Assembly (NCBI RefSeq): GCF_014863585.1 | Contig: NZ_CP062253.1 | Span: 1,638,501 to 1,702,500, forward strand | Direction of reading: 5' to 3' | DNA from: Pseudomonas gozinkensis | GTDB taxonomy: Bacteria; Pseudomonadota; Gammaproteobacteria; Pseudomonadales; Pseudomonadaceae | DNA length: 64,000 bases | Shown: one piece after another, positions 35,503-43,386 of the stretch | Position numbering within the stretch: the first letter of the stretch is position 1 | How the letters are laid out: every line of letters starts with the position of its first letter | Notes under the pieces: generated by a model | Database searches by the model: none | What the model was told of the DNA's origin: nothing | The model's input: only the letters and a program-made list of their open reading frames with translations | Made by a program: the position numbers and the translations under genes

Positions 35503-36384
35503 ATGGGCTATCTACTTTTTGTCACGCTGATCCAGGCGTTTTCCTTCAGTCTGATCGGCGAATACCTGGCCGGTCATGTCGACAGCTACTTCGCGGTGCT
35601 GGTGCGGGTGGTGCTGGCCGGGCTGGTGTTCATCCCGCTGACGCGCTGGCGTTCGGTGGAGCCGGCGTTCATGCGCGGCATGCTGCTGATCGGCGCGTTG
35701 CAGTTCGGCGTGACTTACGTCTGCCTGTATCTGAGCTTCCGGGTGCTGACGGTGCCTGAAGTGCTGCTGTTCACGATCCTTACGCCATTGCATGTGACGC
35801 TGATCGAAGACGCACTCAACCGACGCTTCAACCCGTGGGCGCTGATCGCCGCACTGGTGGCCGTGTGCGGGGCGGCGGTGATTCGCTACGACCGGATCAA
35901 CCCGGACTTCTTCATGGGCTTCCTGCTGCTGCAACTGGCCAACTTCACCTACGCCGCCGGTCAGGTGCTGTACAAACATCTGGTGGCGAAACACCCGAGC
36001 GATCTGCCGCACTACCGGCGCTTCGGCTTCTTCTACCTCGGCGCACTGGCGGTGGCACTGCCGGCGTTCCTGTTGTTCGGTAAATCCAATTTCTTGCCCG
36101 AAGCGCCGTTGCAATGGGGCGTGCTGGTATTCCTTGGCCTGGTCTCGACCGCACTCGGTCTGTACTGGTGGAACAAGGGTGCGTGCCTGGTCAACGGCGG
36201 CACCCTGGCGGTGATGAATAACCTGCACGTCCCGGTGGGGCTGCTGCTGAACCTGCTGATCTGGAATCAGCATGAAGAACTCGGGCGGTTGTTCCTCGGT
36301 GGCAGCGTGATTCTGGCGGGGGTGTGGATCAGCCGGTTGGGGGTTCGCCAGTCGGCGCCAATTGCTCCACCAGAAACGCGATAA
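35503..36384 (+). CDS. DMT-superfamily transporter (carboxylate/amino acid/amine type)
   Basis: A 293-aa ten-helix EamA-fold permease. It differs from the other EamA genes here by the start GYLLFVTLIQAFSFSLIGEY and the GVTYVCLYLSFRVLTVPE segment, characteristic of the carboxylate/amino acid/amine transporter subgroup. The second half includes AGQVLYKHL and GLYWWNKGACLVNGG. It is an inner-membrane exporter or importer of unknown substrate. Its last 56 bases overlap the 3' end of the converging LysR gene. Confidence 0.88.
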   Translation: MGYLLFVTLIQAFSFSLIGEYLAGHVDSYFAVLVRVVLAGLVFIPLTRWRSVEPAFMRGMLLIGALQFGVTYVCLYLSFRVLTVPEVLLFTILTPLHVTLIEDALNRRFNPWALIAALVAVCGAAVIRYDRINPDFFMGFLLLQLANFTYAAGQVLYKHLVAKHPSDLPHYRRFGFFYLGALAVALPAFLLFGKSNFLPEAPLQWGVLVFLGLVSTALGLYWWNKGACLVNGGTLAVMNNLHVPVGLLLNLLIWNQHEELGRLFLGGSVILAGVWISRLGVRQSAPIAPPETR

Positions 36385-37234
36385 ATGCCCGGGTCTTCTG
36401 CGGCACCCGCCGCGCTGAGGAGTACACCGCGTTGATGGTGATCGCCGGCGCCTGCCATTCGCACAGCACCGGCACCAGTCGCCCGGCCGCCAGTGCTTCT
36501 TCGACGATGAAGTCCGGCAGCAGCGCAATGCCCATGCCGGCCTCGGCCGCTTGCGCCAGCAGGTCGCCGTTGTTGGCGTGCAACGGCCCGGTCACGTTGA
36601 CCCGTTGCGTCTCCTTGCCATTGCACAGTTGCAGGCTGACGCCGCTTTGCAGATAGCCGTAGTTCAAGCATTGATGTGAGCGCAGATCCTGCGGCGTTTG
36701 CGGCGTGCCCGCGCGTTCGAGGTAAGAGGGGGAGGCGACCATGATGCGCGGCGCTGGCGCCAGTTGCCGGGCGATCATGGTCGAGTCGGGCAGGCTGGCG
36801 ATGCGGATGGTCACGTCGAACCCGCCACGCACCGGATCGACCTGCTGGTCGCTGAGCACCAGTTGCAGCTCGATGTTCGGGTGCTGCTCATGGAACAGCG
36901 GAATCAGCTTGCCCAGTCGCCGCAATCCAAACGACATCGGCGCGTTCACCCGCAACACCCCGCGCAATTCGCCCACTCCGTCCCGCGCCCGTTGTTCGGC
37001 CTCGTCCAGTGCCGCAATCACTTCCCGCGCTGCTTCGAAATACTCGGCGCCGGCCTCGGTCAGGTGCAGGCTGCGGGTGGTGCGTTGCAGCAACTGCACA
37101 CCGATGGCTTCTTCCAGCGCCTGAATCTGTTTGCTGACTTTTGAGCGGGGCACGTCCATGGCCCGGGCGGCGGCTGCGAAGCCGTTTTCGCCGACCGTTA
37201 CCACGAAGGCGCGCATGCATTCGATGCGATCCAT
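36329..37234 (-). CDS. LysR-family regulator of the isochorismatase-like gene
   Basis: A 301-aa LysR protein of the CrgA/AaeR-like group (start MDRIECMRAFVVTVGENGFA; helix-turn-helix VPRSKVSKQIQALEEAIG, about 28-45). The phrase QLLQRTTRSLHLTEAGAEYFE is typical. It is divergent from the isochorismatase-family hydrolase with 169 bases between, containing two palindromes, so it most likely controls that gene. Inducer unknown. Its 3' end overlaps the converging DMT gene by 56 bases. Confidence 0.9.
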   Translation of the reverse strand: MDRIECMRAFVVTVGENGFAAAARAMDVPRSKVSKQIQALEEAIGVQLLQRTTRSLHLTEAGAEYFEAAREVIAALDEAEQRARDGVGELRGVLRVNAPMSFGLRRLGKLIPLFHEQHPNIELQLVLSDQQVDPVRGGFDVTIRIASLPDSTMIARQLAPAPRIMVASPSYLERAGTPQTPQDLRSHQCLNYGYLQSGVSLQLCNGKETQRVNVTGPLHANNGDLLAQAAEAGMGIALLPDFIVEEALAAGRLVPVLCEWQAPAITINAVYSSARRVPQKTRAFIAFLVEQLAPTGEPPTG

Positions 37235-37249
37235 GATTGTCTCTTTTTT

Positions 37250-37285
37250 AGAATCAATGATTCTCGATTTTAGGGAATTGTCCCT
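37250..37285. promoter_or_regulatory. Twin palindromes in the LysR/hydrolase divergent promoter
   Basis: AGAATCA-A-TGATTCT (37250-37264) is a perfect 7-bp-arm palindrome starting 16 bases from the LysR ATG. AGGGA-ATTG-TCCCT (37272-37285) follows eight bases later. Their place between divergent genes fits LysR binding and autoregulation. Confidence 0.55.
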
Positions 37286-37403
37286 TTATCGGCTAGCCCC
37301 TAAAGTGACATCCAAGCCGAGACAACAACGCCGCAGACGGCAAAACGCCTCGACTCACCAATACCCAATCGACACTTTGAATCGACATCAAAAGGAACGC
37401 GCC

Positions 37404-38045
37404 ATGTCTATCCGTGAACTGCTGAACCCAACCAACTCCGCCCTGATCCTGATCGACCACCAGCCGCAAATGGCTTTCGGCGTACAGTCGATCGACCGTC
37501 AGACCCTGAAGAACAACACTGTCGGCCTGGCCAAGGCAGCGAAGATCTTCAACGTGCCGACCATCTACACCTCGGTCGAAACCGAAAGCTTCAGCGGCTA
37601 CATCTGGCCGGAACTGCTGGCGGTGCACCCGGAGCAGAAGCCGATCGAGCGCACCTCGATGAACTCCTGGGAAGACAAGGCGCTGGTTGACGCGGTGAAG
37701 GCCACCGGGCGCAAGAAACTGATCATCGCCGCGCTGTGGACCGAGGTCTGCCTGACCTTCCCGGCCCTGGAAGCCCTGGCTGAAGGCTACGAGGTGTACA
37801 TCGTCACCGACGCGTCTGGCGGCACTACCAAGGAAGCCCACGACATGTCGGTACAGCGGATGATTCAGGCCGGCGCAGTGCCTGTGACCTGGCAGCAAGT
37901 GCTGCTCGAATACCAGCGTGACTGGGCGCACAAAGACACTTATCAGGCGGTGATGGACCTGGTGCTGGAACACAGCGGTGCGTACGGCATGGGCGTCGAC
38001 TACGCCTACACCATGGTGCACAAGGCACCGCAACGGCAGGCCTGA
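37404..38045 (+). CDS. Isochorismatase-family cysteine hydrolase (YcaC-like)
   Basis: A 213-aa cysteine hydrolase of the isochorismatase superfamily. The catalytic Asp is in ALILIDHQPQM (about 19), and the Cys nucleophile is in LWTEVCLTFPALEALAEG (about 116), with VTDASGGTTKEAH behind it, as in YcaC. The basic residue between them appears as Arg/Lys near IERTSMNSWEDK. YcaC itself has no settled substrate. It is preceded by an AAGGAAC ribosome binding site and governed, by position, by the divergent LysR protein. Confidence 0.9.
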   Translation: MSIRELLNPTNSALILIDHQPQMAFGVQSIDRQTLKNNTVGLAKAAKIFNVPTIYTSVETESFSGYIWPELLAVHPEQKPIERTSMNSWEDKALVDAVKATGRKKLIIAALWTEVCLTFPALEALAEGYEVYIVTDASGGTTKEAHDMSVQRMIQAGAVPVTWQQVLLEYQRDWAHKDTYQAVMDLVLEHSGAYGMGVDYAYTMVHKAPQRQA

Positions 38046-38076
38046 TAAATCGGGATTTCGAAATAGATGCAGTACC

Positions 38077-38166
38077 TGTGGGAGCGAGCTTGCTCGCGAA
38101 GGCGTCATGTCAGTCGACATTTATGTTGAATGACCTGCTGCATTCGCGAGCAGGCTCGCTCCCACA
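38077..38166. repeat. REPIN-type inverted repeat
   Basis: Arms TGTGGGAGCGAGCTTGCTCG and CGAGCAGGCTCGCTCCCACA; spacer contains GTCAGTCGACATTTATGTTG, similar to the spacers at 61 and 28922. It separates convergent genes. Confidence 0.87.
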
Positions 38167-38180
38167 TTTGATCGGTGGTT

Positions 38181-39479
38181 TTACATCAGATGTTTTTCGG
38201 CTTGTGGAATGTGGCTCGCACCAAGGACTGCCGGCAATATCCCGGAACGCAAATCCCCACCGCTCGGCTGCTGATACAGGCTCAAGCCAAACTCCGGCAG
38301 CACCGCCAGCAGGTAATCGAAAATATCCCCCTGGATCCGCTCGTAATCGGCCCACACCGTGGTGGTGGTAAAGCAGTAGATTTCCAGCGGGATGCCCTGG
38401 GCCGTGGTCTGCATCTGGCGGACCATGCAGGTCATGTTCGGCTGGATTTCCGGATGACTCTTCAGGTAGGCCAACGCGTAGGCGCGGAAGGTGCCGATGT
38501 TGGTCATGCGCCGGCGGTTCGCCGACATCGCCGCGACATTGCCCTGCGCTTCGTTCCACGCCTTGAGCTCGGCTTTCTTGCGGCCCATGTAGGCGGTCAG
38601 CAGGTGCACCTGGGAGAGTTTTTCTTCTTCATCGTCGCGGATGAACCGCACACCGCTGGCGTCGATGAACAGGCTGCGCTTGATCCGCCGCCCGCCGGAT
38701 TGCTGCATGCCGCGCCAGTTTCTGAACGACTCGGACATCAGGCGCCAGGTCGGGATCGAGACGATGGTCTTGTCGAAGTTCTGCACCTTGACCGTGTGCA
38801 GGGTGATGTCGACCACGTCGCCATCTGCGCCGACTTGTGGCATTTCGATCCAGTCGCCGACCCGCAGCATGTCGTTGCTGGTCAGTTGCACGCTGGCGAC
38901 GAACGACAACAGGGTGTCCTTGTAGACCAACAGGATCACCGCCGACATCGCACCCAGACCGGACAGCAGTAAAAGCGGCGATCGGTCGATCAGGGTGGCG
39001 ACGATGATGATCGCGCCGAACACGTACAAGACCATTTTCGCCAGTTGCACATAACCCTTGATCGAGCGGGTGCGGGCGTGTTCGGTGCGGGCGTAGATGT
39101 CCAGCAGTGCATTGAGCAGGGCGCTGACCGACAGCAGCAGGAACAGAATGGTGAACGCCAGCGCCACGTTGCCGAGGAACACCGTGGCGGTCTTGCTCAG
39201 TTCCGGCACCAGGTGCAGGCCGAACTGGATCACCAGCGACGGCGTCATCTGCGCCAGGCGCTGAAACACCTTGTTATGGCGAAAATCGTTGATCCAGTGC
39301 AGCGCCGGTTGGCGACCGAGCATGCGGCTGGCATGCAGGATCAGGTAGCGCGCCACTCGTCCGAGGACCAGCGCGATCACCAGCAGCAGGACGAGTGCCA
39401 GGCCGGCGTGCAGGAGCGGGTGCTGTTCGAGGGCACCCCAGAGGTCTTGGGCGTTGAGCCAGAGCTGTTTGAAATCCAT
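38181..39479 (-). CDS. Mechanosensitive ion channel, MscS family (YbdG-like)
   Basis: A 432-aa protein with about five transmembrane segments in residues 20-185, followed by the MscS pore helix and beta domain: LLLLSGLGAMSAVILLVYKD (starting about 167), then TLLSFVASVQLTSNDMLRVGDWIEMPQVGADGDV, cited here in parts, and VSIPTWRLMSESFRNW. The long C-terminal domain with RRMTNIGTFRAYALAYL and MVRQMQTTAQGIPLEIYCFT matches YbdG-type channels, which have an insert compared with MscS. It opens under membrane tension in osmotic downshock. Transcribed alone. Confidence 0.9.
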   Translation of the reverse strand: MDFKQLWLNAQDLWGALEQHPLLHAGLALVLLLVIALVLGRVARYLILHASRMLGRQPALHWINDFRHNKVFQRLAQMTPSLVIQFGLHLVPELSKTATVFLGNVALAFTILFLLLSVSALLNALLDIYARTEHARTRSIKGYVQLAKMVLYVFGAIIIVATLIDRSPLLLLSGLGAMSAVILLVYKDTLLSFVASVQLTSNDMLRVGDWIEMPQVGADGDVVDITLHTVKVQNFDKTIVSIPTWRLMSESFRNWRGMQQSGGRRIKRSLFIDASGVRFIRDDEEEKLSQVHLLTAYMGRKKAELKAWNEAQGNVAAMSANRRRMTNIGTFRAYALAYLKSHPEIQPNMTCMVRQMQTTAQGIPLEIYCFTTTTVWADYERIQGDIFDYLLAVLPEFGLSLYQQPSGGDLRSGILPAVLGASHIPQAEKHLM

Positions 39480-39670
39480 GAGAGAGACGATTCTTCTGTA
39501 AGACGCGACGGGCGATTAGAGCATTTAAGACGCTGTGTATTACCGTTGGAGACAAATCAAGCAACAAAAAAGCCACTGATTACGGCGGATTTCACAAAGA
39601 AACTCGGCCTGAGCGCTCGAAACCGGTAACCTATGCAGCTGATTTTTTGCATATCTTCGAGGTAGCACCC

Positions 39671-41011
39671 GTGTTTTCCCAATTCGCCCTGCACGAACGC
39701 CTGCTCAAAGCCGTGGCCGAGCTGAAATTTGTCGAGCCAACGCCTGTGCAAGCCGCGGCCATTCCGCTGGCGCTTCAGGGGCGTGACCTGCGGGTGACGG
39801 CGCAAACCGGTAGCGGCAAGACCGCCGCTTTTGTCCTGCCGATCCTCAACCGCCTGATCGGCCCGGCCAAGGTTCGCGTCAGCATCAAGACCTTGATCCT
39901 GCTGCCGACCCGCGAGCTGGCCCAGCAGACCCTGAAGGAAGTCGAGCGCTTTTCACAGTTCACTTTCATCAAGTCCGGCCTGATCACCGGCGGTGAAGAC
40001 TTCAAGGTCCAGGCCGCCATGCTGCGCAAGGTGCCGGACATCCTGATCGGTACGCCGGGCCGGATGATCGAGCAACTGAACGCCGGCAACCTCGATTTGA
40101 AAGAAGTCGAAGTGCTGGTGCTCGACGAAGCGGACCGCATGCTCGATATGGGTTTCGCCGAAGACGTGCAGCGTCTGGTCGACGAATGCCCGAACCGTCA
40201 GCAGACCATGCTGTTCTCCGCCACCACCGGCGGTTCCGGCCTGCGCGAGATGATCGCCAAGGTGCTGAACAACCCTGAGCACCTGCAGCTCAACGCGGTC
40301 AGCCAGCTGAACGACACCACTCGTCAGCAGATCATCACCGCCGACCACAACCAGCACAAAGAACAGATCGTGAACTGGCTGCTGGCCAACGAGACCTATC
40401 AGAAGGCCATCGTCTTCACCAACACCCGGGCCATGGCCGACCGCATCTACGGTCGTCTCGTCGCCCAGGAATACAAGGCGTTCGTGCTGCACGGCGAGAA
40501 AGACCAGAAGGATCGCAAACTGGCGATCGACCGCCTGAAGCAGGGCGGCGTGAAGATCCTGGTGGCCACCGACGTGGCGGCCCGTGGTCTGGACGTTGAT
40601 GGTCTGGATCTGGTGATCAACTTCGACATGCCACGCAGCGGCGACGAATACGTGCACCGCATCGGTCGTACCGGCCGTGCCGGCAACGACGGTCTGGCGA
40701 TCTCGCTGATCTGCCACGGCGACTGGAACCTGATGTCGAGCATCGAGCGTTACCTGAAGCAGAGCTTCGAGCGCCGCACCATCAAGGAAGTCAAAGGCAC
40801 CTACGGCGGGCCGAAAAAGGTCAAGGCCTCGGGCAAAGCCGTCGGTGTGAAGAAGAAAAAGACCGACGCCAAGGGTGACAAGAAGAAAACTGCCGCCAAG
40901 ACCCCGACCAAACGCAAGAGCGCCAACCGTCCGAAGCCGGACGCTCTGGTGAGCAGCGATGGCATGGCCCCGCTGAAACGCCGCAAGCCGACAGCGCCGG
41001 CGGCTGAATAA
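39671..41011 (+). CDS. DEAD-box RNA helicase
   Basis: A 446-aa DEAD-box helicase. Q-motif FVEPTPVQAAAIP, motif I AQTGSGKTAAF (about 44-54), Ia PTRELAQQ, Ib TPGRMIEQ, II VLDEADRMLDMGF, III FSATTGGSG, V VATDVAARGLDVDG and VI HRIGRTGRAGNDG are all present. The C-terminal tail (about 385-446) is Lys-rich (GVKKKKTDAKGDKKKT), probably an RNA-binding arm. The start is GTG 39671, which has GAGGT eight bases upstream. It is nearest to RhlE/SrmB-type ribosome-assembly helicases. Confidence 0.93.
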   Translation: MFSQFALHERLLKAVAELKFVEPTPVQAAAIPLALQGRDLRVTAQTGSGKTAAFVLPILNRLIGPAKVRVSIKTLILLPTRELAQQTLKEVERFSQFTFIKSGLITGGEDFKVQAAMLRKVPDILIGTPGRMIEQLNAGNLDLKEVEVLVLDEADRMLDMGFAEDVQRLVDECPNRQQTMLFSATTGGSGLREMIAKVLNNPEHLQLNAVSQLNDTTRQQIITADHNQHKEQIVNWLLANETYQKAIVFTNTRAMADRIYGRLVAQEYKAFVLHGEKDQKDRKLAIDRLKQGGVKILVATDVAARGLDVDGLDLVINFDMPRSGDEYVHRIGRTGRAGNDGLAISLICHGDWNLMSSIERYLKQSFERRTIKEVKGTYGGPKKVKASGKAVGVKKKKTDAKGDKKKTAAKTPTKRKSANRPKPDALVSSDGMAPLKRRKPTAPAAE

Positions 41012-41030
41012 GCCGTTTCAGGCAGGCAGA

Positions 41031-41057
41031 AAAACCCGGACATGGTCCGGGTTTTTT
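41031..41057. terminator. Bidirectional terminator after the helicase gene
   Basis: AAAACCCGGA (41031-41040) pairs with TCCGGGTTTT (41046-41055) around CATGG, with T residues beyond. On the other strand it would end the protease-partner transcript. Confidence 0.9.
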
Positions 41058-41072
41058 TATTGCCAGCGTTTA

Positions 41073-41672
41073 TCAACTGCCCAGCAGGCCAGTGGTGTCG
41101 GCATCAAAGCGCCGCTTGGCCTGATCGGCTGCCGATTTTAGCTGTGCGAGCAGAGCGGCCTCGCTGTACAGCCCGGTCAGCGCCAGTTCTTTTGGGGTTG
41201 GCTCGATCGGGATCAACACGTCTTCACCCGCCGCATGCAGCCAGATCGCCACGAAGTGCAGCGCCGAGACAAACAGCATCCGCAGTTCAACGGTTTTGCC
41301 CTTCAGTTGCGGTGACTGTTCGGCCAGTTTCAGCGCATCGACCGTGGCGGCCGCCAGGTTGCCGTGGTTCAACGAGGCGAACTCGACGTGACCGCGTACT
41401 TCGGCCAATTGCGCATCGGCAATCGACACCCCGCCGGAGAACACCAGGTAATGCCAGTCGCCGACTCGGGCGTTTTTCAGGCCTTTGCCCTGGCTCAAGT
41501 CGTCCAGACTGAGCGAGTAGCCGCGATAGGCCTCGCTGAGGCTGATCCCGGCAGGCGCAGCACTGGCAAACTGGCGATTGACGCCGAAACCCTGGGACTG
41601 CAATGCGGCCTGCAGGGCCGGACGCAAGGTCTGTACGCCGTTGGAAGGCGCCTTTGGATAAGTCAGTTTCAT
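41073..41672 (-). CDS. Unknown partner of the C70-type protease
   Basis: A 199-aa protein from ATG 41672. Landmarks: LRPALQAALQSQGFGVNRQF near the start, a mid-part YRGYSLSLDDLSQGKGLKNA with GDWHYLVFSGG, then a helical C-terminal half with VELRMLFVSALHFVAIWLHA (about 129-148). There is no signal peptide and I recognise no family. It overlaps the protease gene by four bases (ATGA), so the two are translationally coupled and probably act together. It could be an inhibitor, chaperone or substrate of the protease. The upstream in-frame codons are out-of-frame protease sequence, not part of this gene. Confidence 0.82.
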   Translation of the reverse strand: MKLTYPKAPSNGVQTLRPALQAALQSQGFGVNRQFASAAPAGISLSEAYRGYSLSLDDLSQGKGLKNARVGDWHYLVFSGGVSIADAQLAEVRGHVEFASLNHGNLAAATVDALKLAEQSPQLKGKTVELRMLFVSALHFVAIWLHAAGEDVLIPIEPTPKELALTGLYSEAALLAQLKSAADQAKRRFDADTTGLLGS

Positions 41673-42268
41673 GATGTCGCCCCCTGGTTTTTCGCCGTGA
41701 AGTAAGTGTGGGTCCAGTTCCCGCCGCCGTTGTAGGAACCGGGGAAGGCACTCAGCGCGCGGGTCGAATAGCCGTAGATCGAATCCGCGACCAGCACGTA
41801 ATTGCCGTTGGTACCGTAGATCGCCAGAAAGTGCGCACCGCCGCCGTACCAGGCGCAACGCAGGCCGATCGGACGGCCCATGTTGATCTGGTTCTGGATG
41901 GCCGACATCTGCAACGAGCCCGAATTCATGCCGTTGAAACTGCGGGTGATCTTCAGGGCGACGTCGAGATAGCCATACACATTGCACGGCCCCGGTTGAT
42001 TGCAGCAGTTGCGATCCAGCGCGGCGCTGGCAACGGCGCATTGGGTCCAGGAACCGGTGCCGTAATAATTGCCGATCGAGGCGGAAGCGGCGGCCCAGCA
42101 CCAGTTGGTCTGGGTCTGTTGCTGCATGGTGAAGTTCAGGCTGGCGGCCGCCAGGGCGCGTTGTTGTACAGTCGCCTCGACTTCGACCAGTTGCGGGTCG
42201 AGCAGATGGCCGATCAGACATTCGGGCAGGGTGTTGCCGGTGAATGCCGTTGTTTCAGTGGTTAACAT
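41669..42268 (-). CDS. Papain-like cysteine protease, AvrRpt2/C70-type
   Basis: A 199-aa predicted protease. The nucleophile is Cys57 in TQTNWCWAAASASIGNYYG, with Gln51 six residues before it in the oxyanion position, as in papain. His146 in YGGGAHFLAIYG and Asp162 in VLVADSIYGYS complete the triad. This is the layout of Peptidase_C70 (the type III effector AvrRpt2 family) and related bacterial papain-like enzymes. The 50-residue N-terminus (LPECLIGHLLDPQLVEV...) may be a propeptide; there is no Sec signal. Extra Cys (RNCCNQPGPC) suggest disulfides. It is first in a two-gene unit behind an operator-like region. Confidence 0.8.
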   Translation of the reverse strand: MLTTETTAFTGNTLPECLIGHLLDPQLVEVEATVQQRALAAASLNFTMQQQTQTNWCWAAASASIGNYYGTGSWTQCAVASAALDRNCCNQPGPCNVYGYLDVALKITRSFNGMNSGSLQMSAIQNQINMGRPIGLRCAWYGGGAHFLAIYGTNGNYVLVADSIYGYSTRALSAFPGSYNGGGNWTHTYFTAKNQGATS

Positions 42269-42407
42269 TTTTCAATCCTCCATGAATGAAAACAAACGTT
42301 CCGCGTTTGCGGGATAACGGTATTGCCGAGCGATCGGTGGGTAAGGGTTGCCATCTCTGATGGCCGGTTCCGATCAGGCTCGGGGTAACCGTAGGTGTGA
42401 ATATGCG
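42269..42407. other. Leader region of the protease/partner operon
   Basis: A+T content rises towards 42400-42450. TTCAATCCTCC at 42269-42280 gives the minus-strand ribosome binding site GGAGG for the protease gene. No other structure is seen here. Confidence 0.5.
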
Positions 42408-42440
42408 TTTGTGCAAATATAAAAATGCACTAGTGCAAAT
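42408..42440. promoter_or_regulatory. Operator-like GTGCAAAT repeats and TGCACTAGTGCA palindrome
   Basis: GTGCAAAT occurs at 42411-42418 and 42433-42440, two helical turns apart, and the perfect palindrome TGCACTAGTGCA (42426-42437) overlaps the second copy. The A+T-rich ATATAAAAA between them could hold a -10 element. It is about 150 bases upstream of the protease start. Confidence 0.5.
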
Positions 42441-42456
42441 GTCCGGATAAAAGAAA

Positions 42457-42500
42457 GCAGGCTTCGGTATCGATCCAGCCTGATCGATGCCAAAGCCTGC
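42457..42500 (-). terminator. Terminator of the small periplasmic protein gene
   Basis: On the minus strand GCAGGCTTTGGCATCGATC pairs with GATCGATACCGAAGCCTGC (one mismatch), followed by TTTCTTTT. It lies 18 bases beyond the stop of the 91-aa gene. Confidence 0.8.
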
Positions 42501-42517
42501 CGTTGTCTGAGCGGGTG

Positions 42518-42793
42518 TTACCCCTCGGTTTTCTTCTCGGCCGAACCCAGTTCCTTCAGGCGCTGGTCGATCAACTGGCATTTGTCCGGCAGATCGGCGC
42601 TGGCCGTTCCCAGGTCCATCTTCTGCAGTTCGGCGTTGATCTCCTTGGCCTTGGTCGGGTTTTGCTCGGTGAGCTTCGCGACTTCCTGGGCCAGTTGCTC
42701 GCGCTTGGCGGTGGCTTCTTCCGGCGTACAGGCCCAGACGGGCAGGGCGCAGGCGAGCGTGGCGGCGAGGGTGAGCTTGAGCAGGGTTTTCAT
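42518..42793 (-). CDS. Small periplasmic helical protein, unknown
   Basis: A 91-aa protein with a signal peptide (KTLLKLTLAATLACALPVWA, cleaved before Cys22). The mature chain is mostly a charged amphipathic helix (EEATAKREQLAQEVAKLTEQ), followed by a LPDKCQLIDQRLKEL helix. Two Cys could form one disulfide. The Cys at the cleavage site might suggest a lipoprotein, but Trp at -2 makes a true lipobox unlikely. Function not recognised. It is divergent from the two lipoprotein genes. Confidence 0.8.
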   Translation of the reverse strand: MKTLLKLTLAATLACALPVWACTPEEATAKREQLAQEVAKLTEQNPTKAKEINAELQKMDLGTASADLPDKCQLIDQRLKELGSAEKKTEG

Positions 42794-42957
42794 GGGAGCA
42801 GGCCTCAGTTCCGGTTAAGGCGGGTTAACCGGTTGAGGGTTTTGGCCGAGAGAAAGTTCAGTTTCTGTATTGAAGGTTGCCCTGTAATTGACCGTTTTCG
42901 GGTGCTCCACTAGGATGCGCCATCATATTGATATCAGCTGGCATTGAAGGATCGAAC

Positions 42958-43386
42958 ATGCTTTCTAGAGTTGTCACCGCGGGCCTGCTGCTGGCACTGG
43001 CCGGTTGCACCAACGTCAAGGTCGAGCCGGTGGCTCCTCAATACAAGATCTCCAGACTGTGCATCGAGGAAAACCCGAAAGTGGTCGTGGGGGACTTCGT
43101 TGCCGGGGTTCAAACAGTGTTGCGTCGCCACGGTATCGACAGCCAGGTGTATACCGCTCCGGTGCCTGCCAACTGTGAATATCGCTTGAACTACACCGCT
43201 ATTCGCTCGTGGGATCTTTCCATGTACTTGTCCGATGCCACCGTTCGACTTTACAAGGGCGAGCAGCAAATCGGTTTTGCCCATTACAACCTGACCAACG
43301 AGGGCGGTTTCGATTTGTCGAAACTGGCCTCGGTCGAGGAAAAAATGGCGCCGGTGATCAATCAGTTGTTGGGGCAAAAACAATGA
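42958..43386 (+). CDS. Sbal_3080-type lipoprotein
   Basis: A 142-aa lipoprotein with lipobox LALAGC (Cys17). The body includes ISRLCIEENPKVVVGDFV and TVLRRHGIDSQVY, then YRLNYTAIRSWDLSMYLSD and a VRLYKGEQQIGFAHYNL strand pair, the pattern of the Sbal_3080 lipoprotein family (unknown function). ATG 42958 is used since it begins the signal sequence MLSRVVTAGLLL. Its stop overlaps the next lipoprotein start (ATGA at 43383), so both are made together. Confidence 0.85.
   Translation: MLSRVVTAGLLLALAGCTNVKVEPVAPQYKISRLCIEENPKVVVGDFVAGVQTVLRRHGIDSQVYTAPVPANCEYRLNYTAIRSWDLSMYLSDATVRLYKGEQQIGFAHYNLTNEGGFDLSKLASVEEKMAPVINQLLGQKQ

Noticed and set aside
41073..42221. A single 382-aa protein fused from the protease region and its partner
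   Set aside because: The first half is the protease gene read in the wrong frame; the partner begins at ATG 41672 overlapping the protease stop.
42518..42793. Lipoprotein assignment of the 91-aa protein
   Set aside because: Trp at the -2 position before Cys22 does not fit a lipobox; ordinary signal peptidase I cleavage is more likely.
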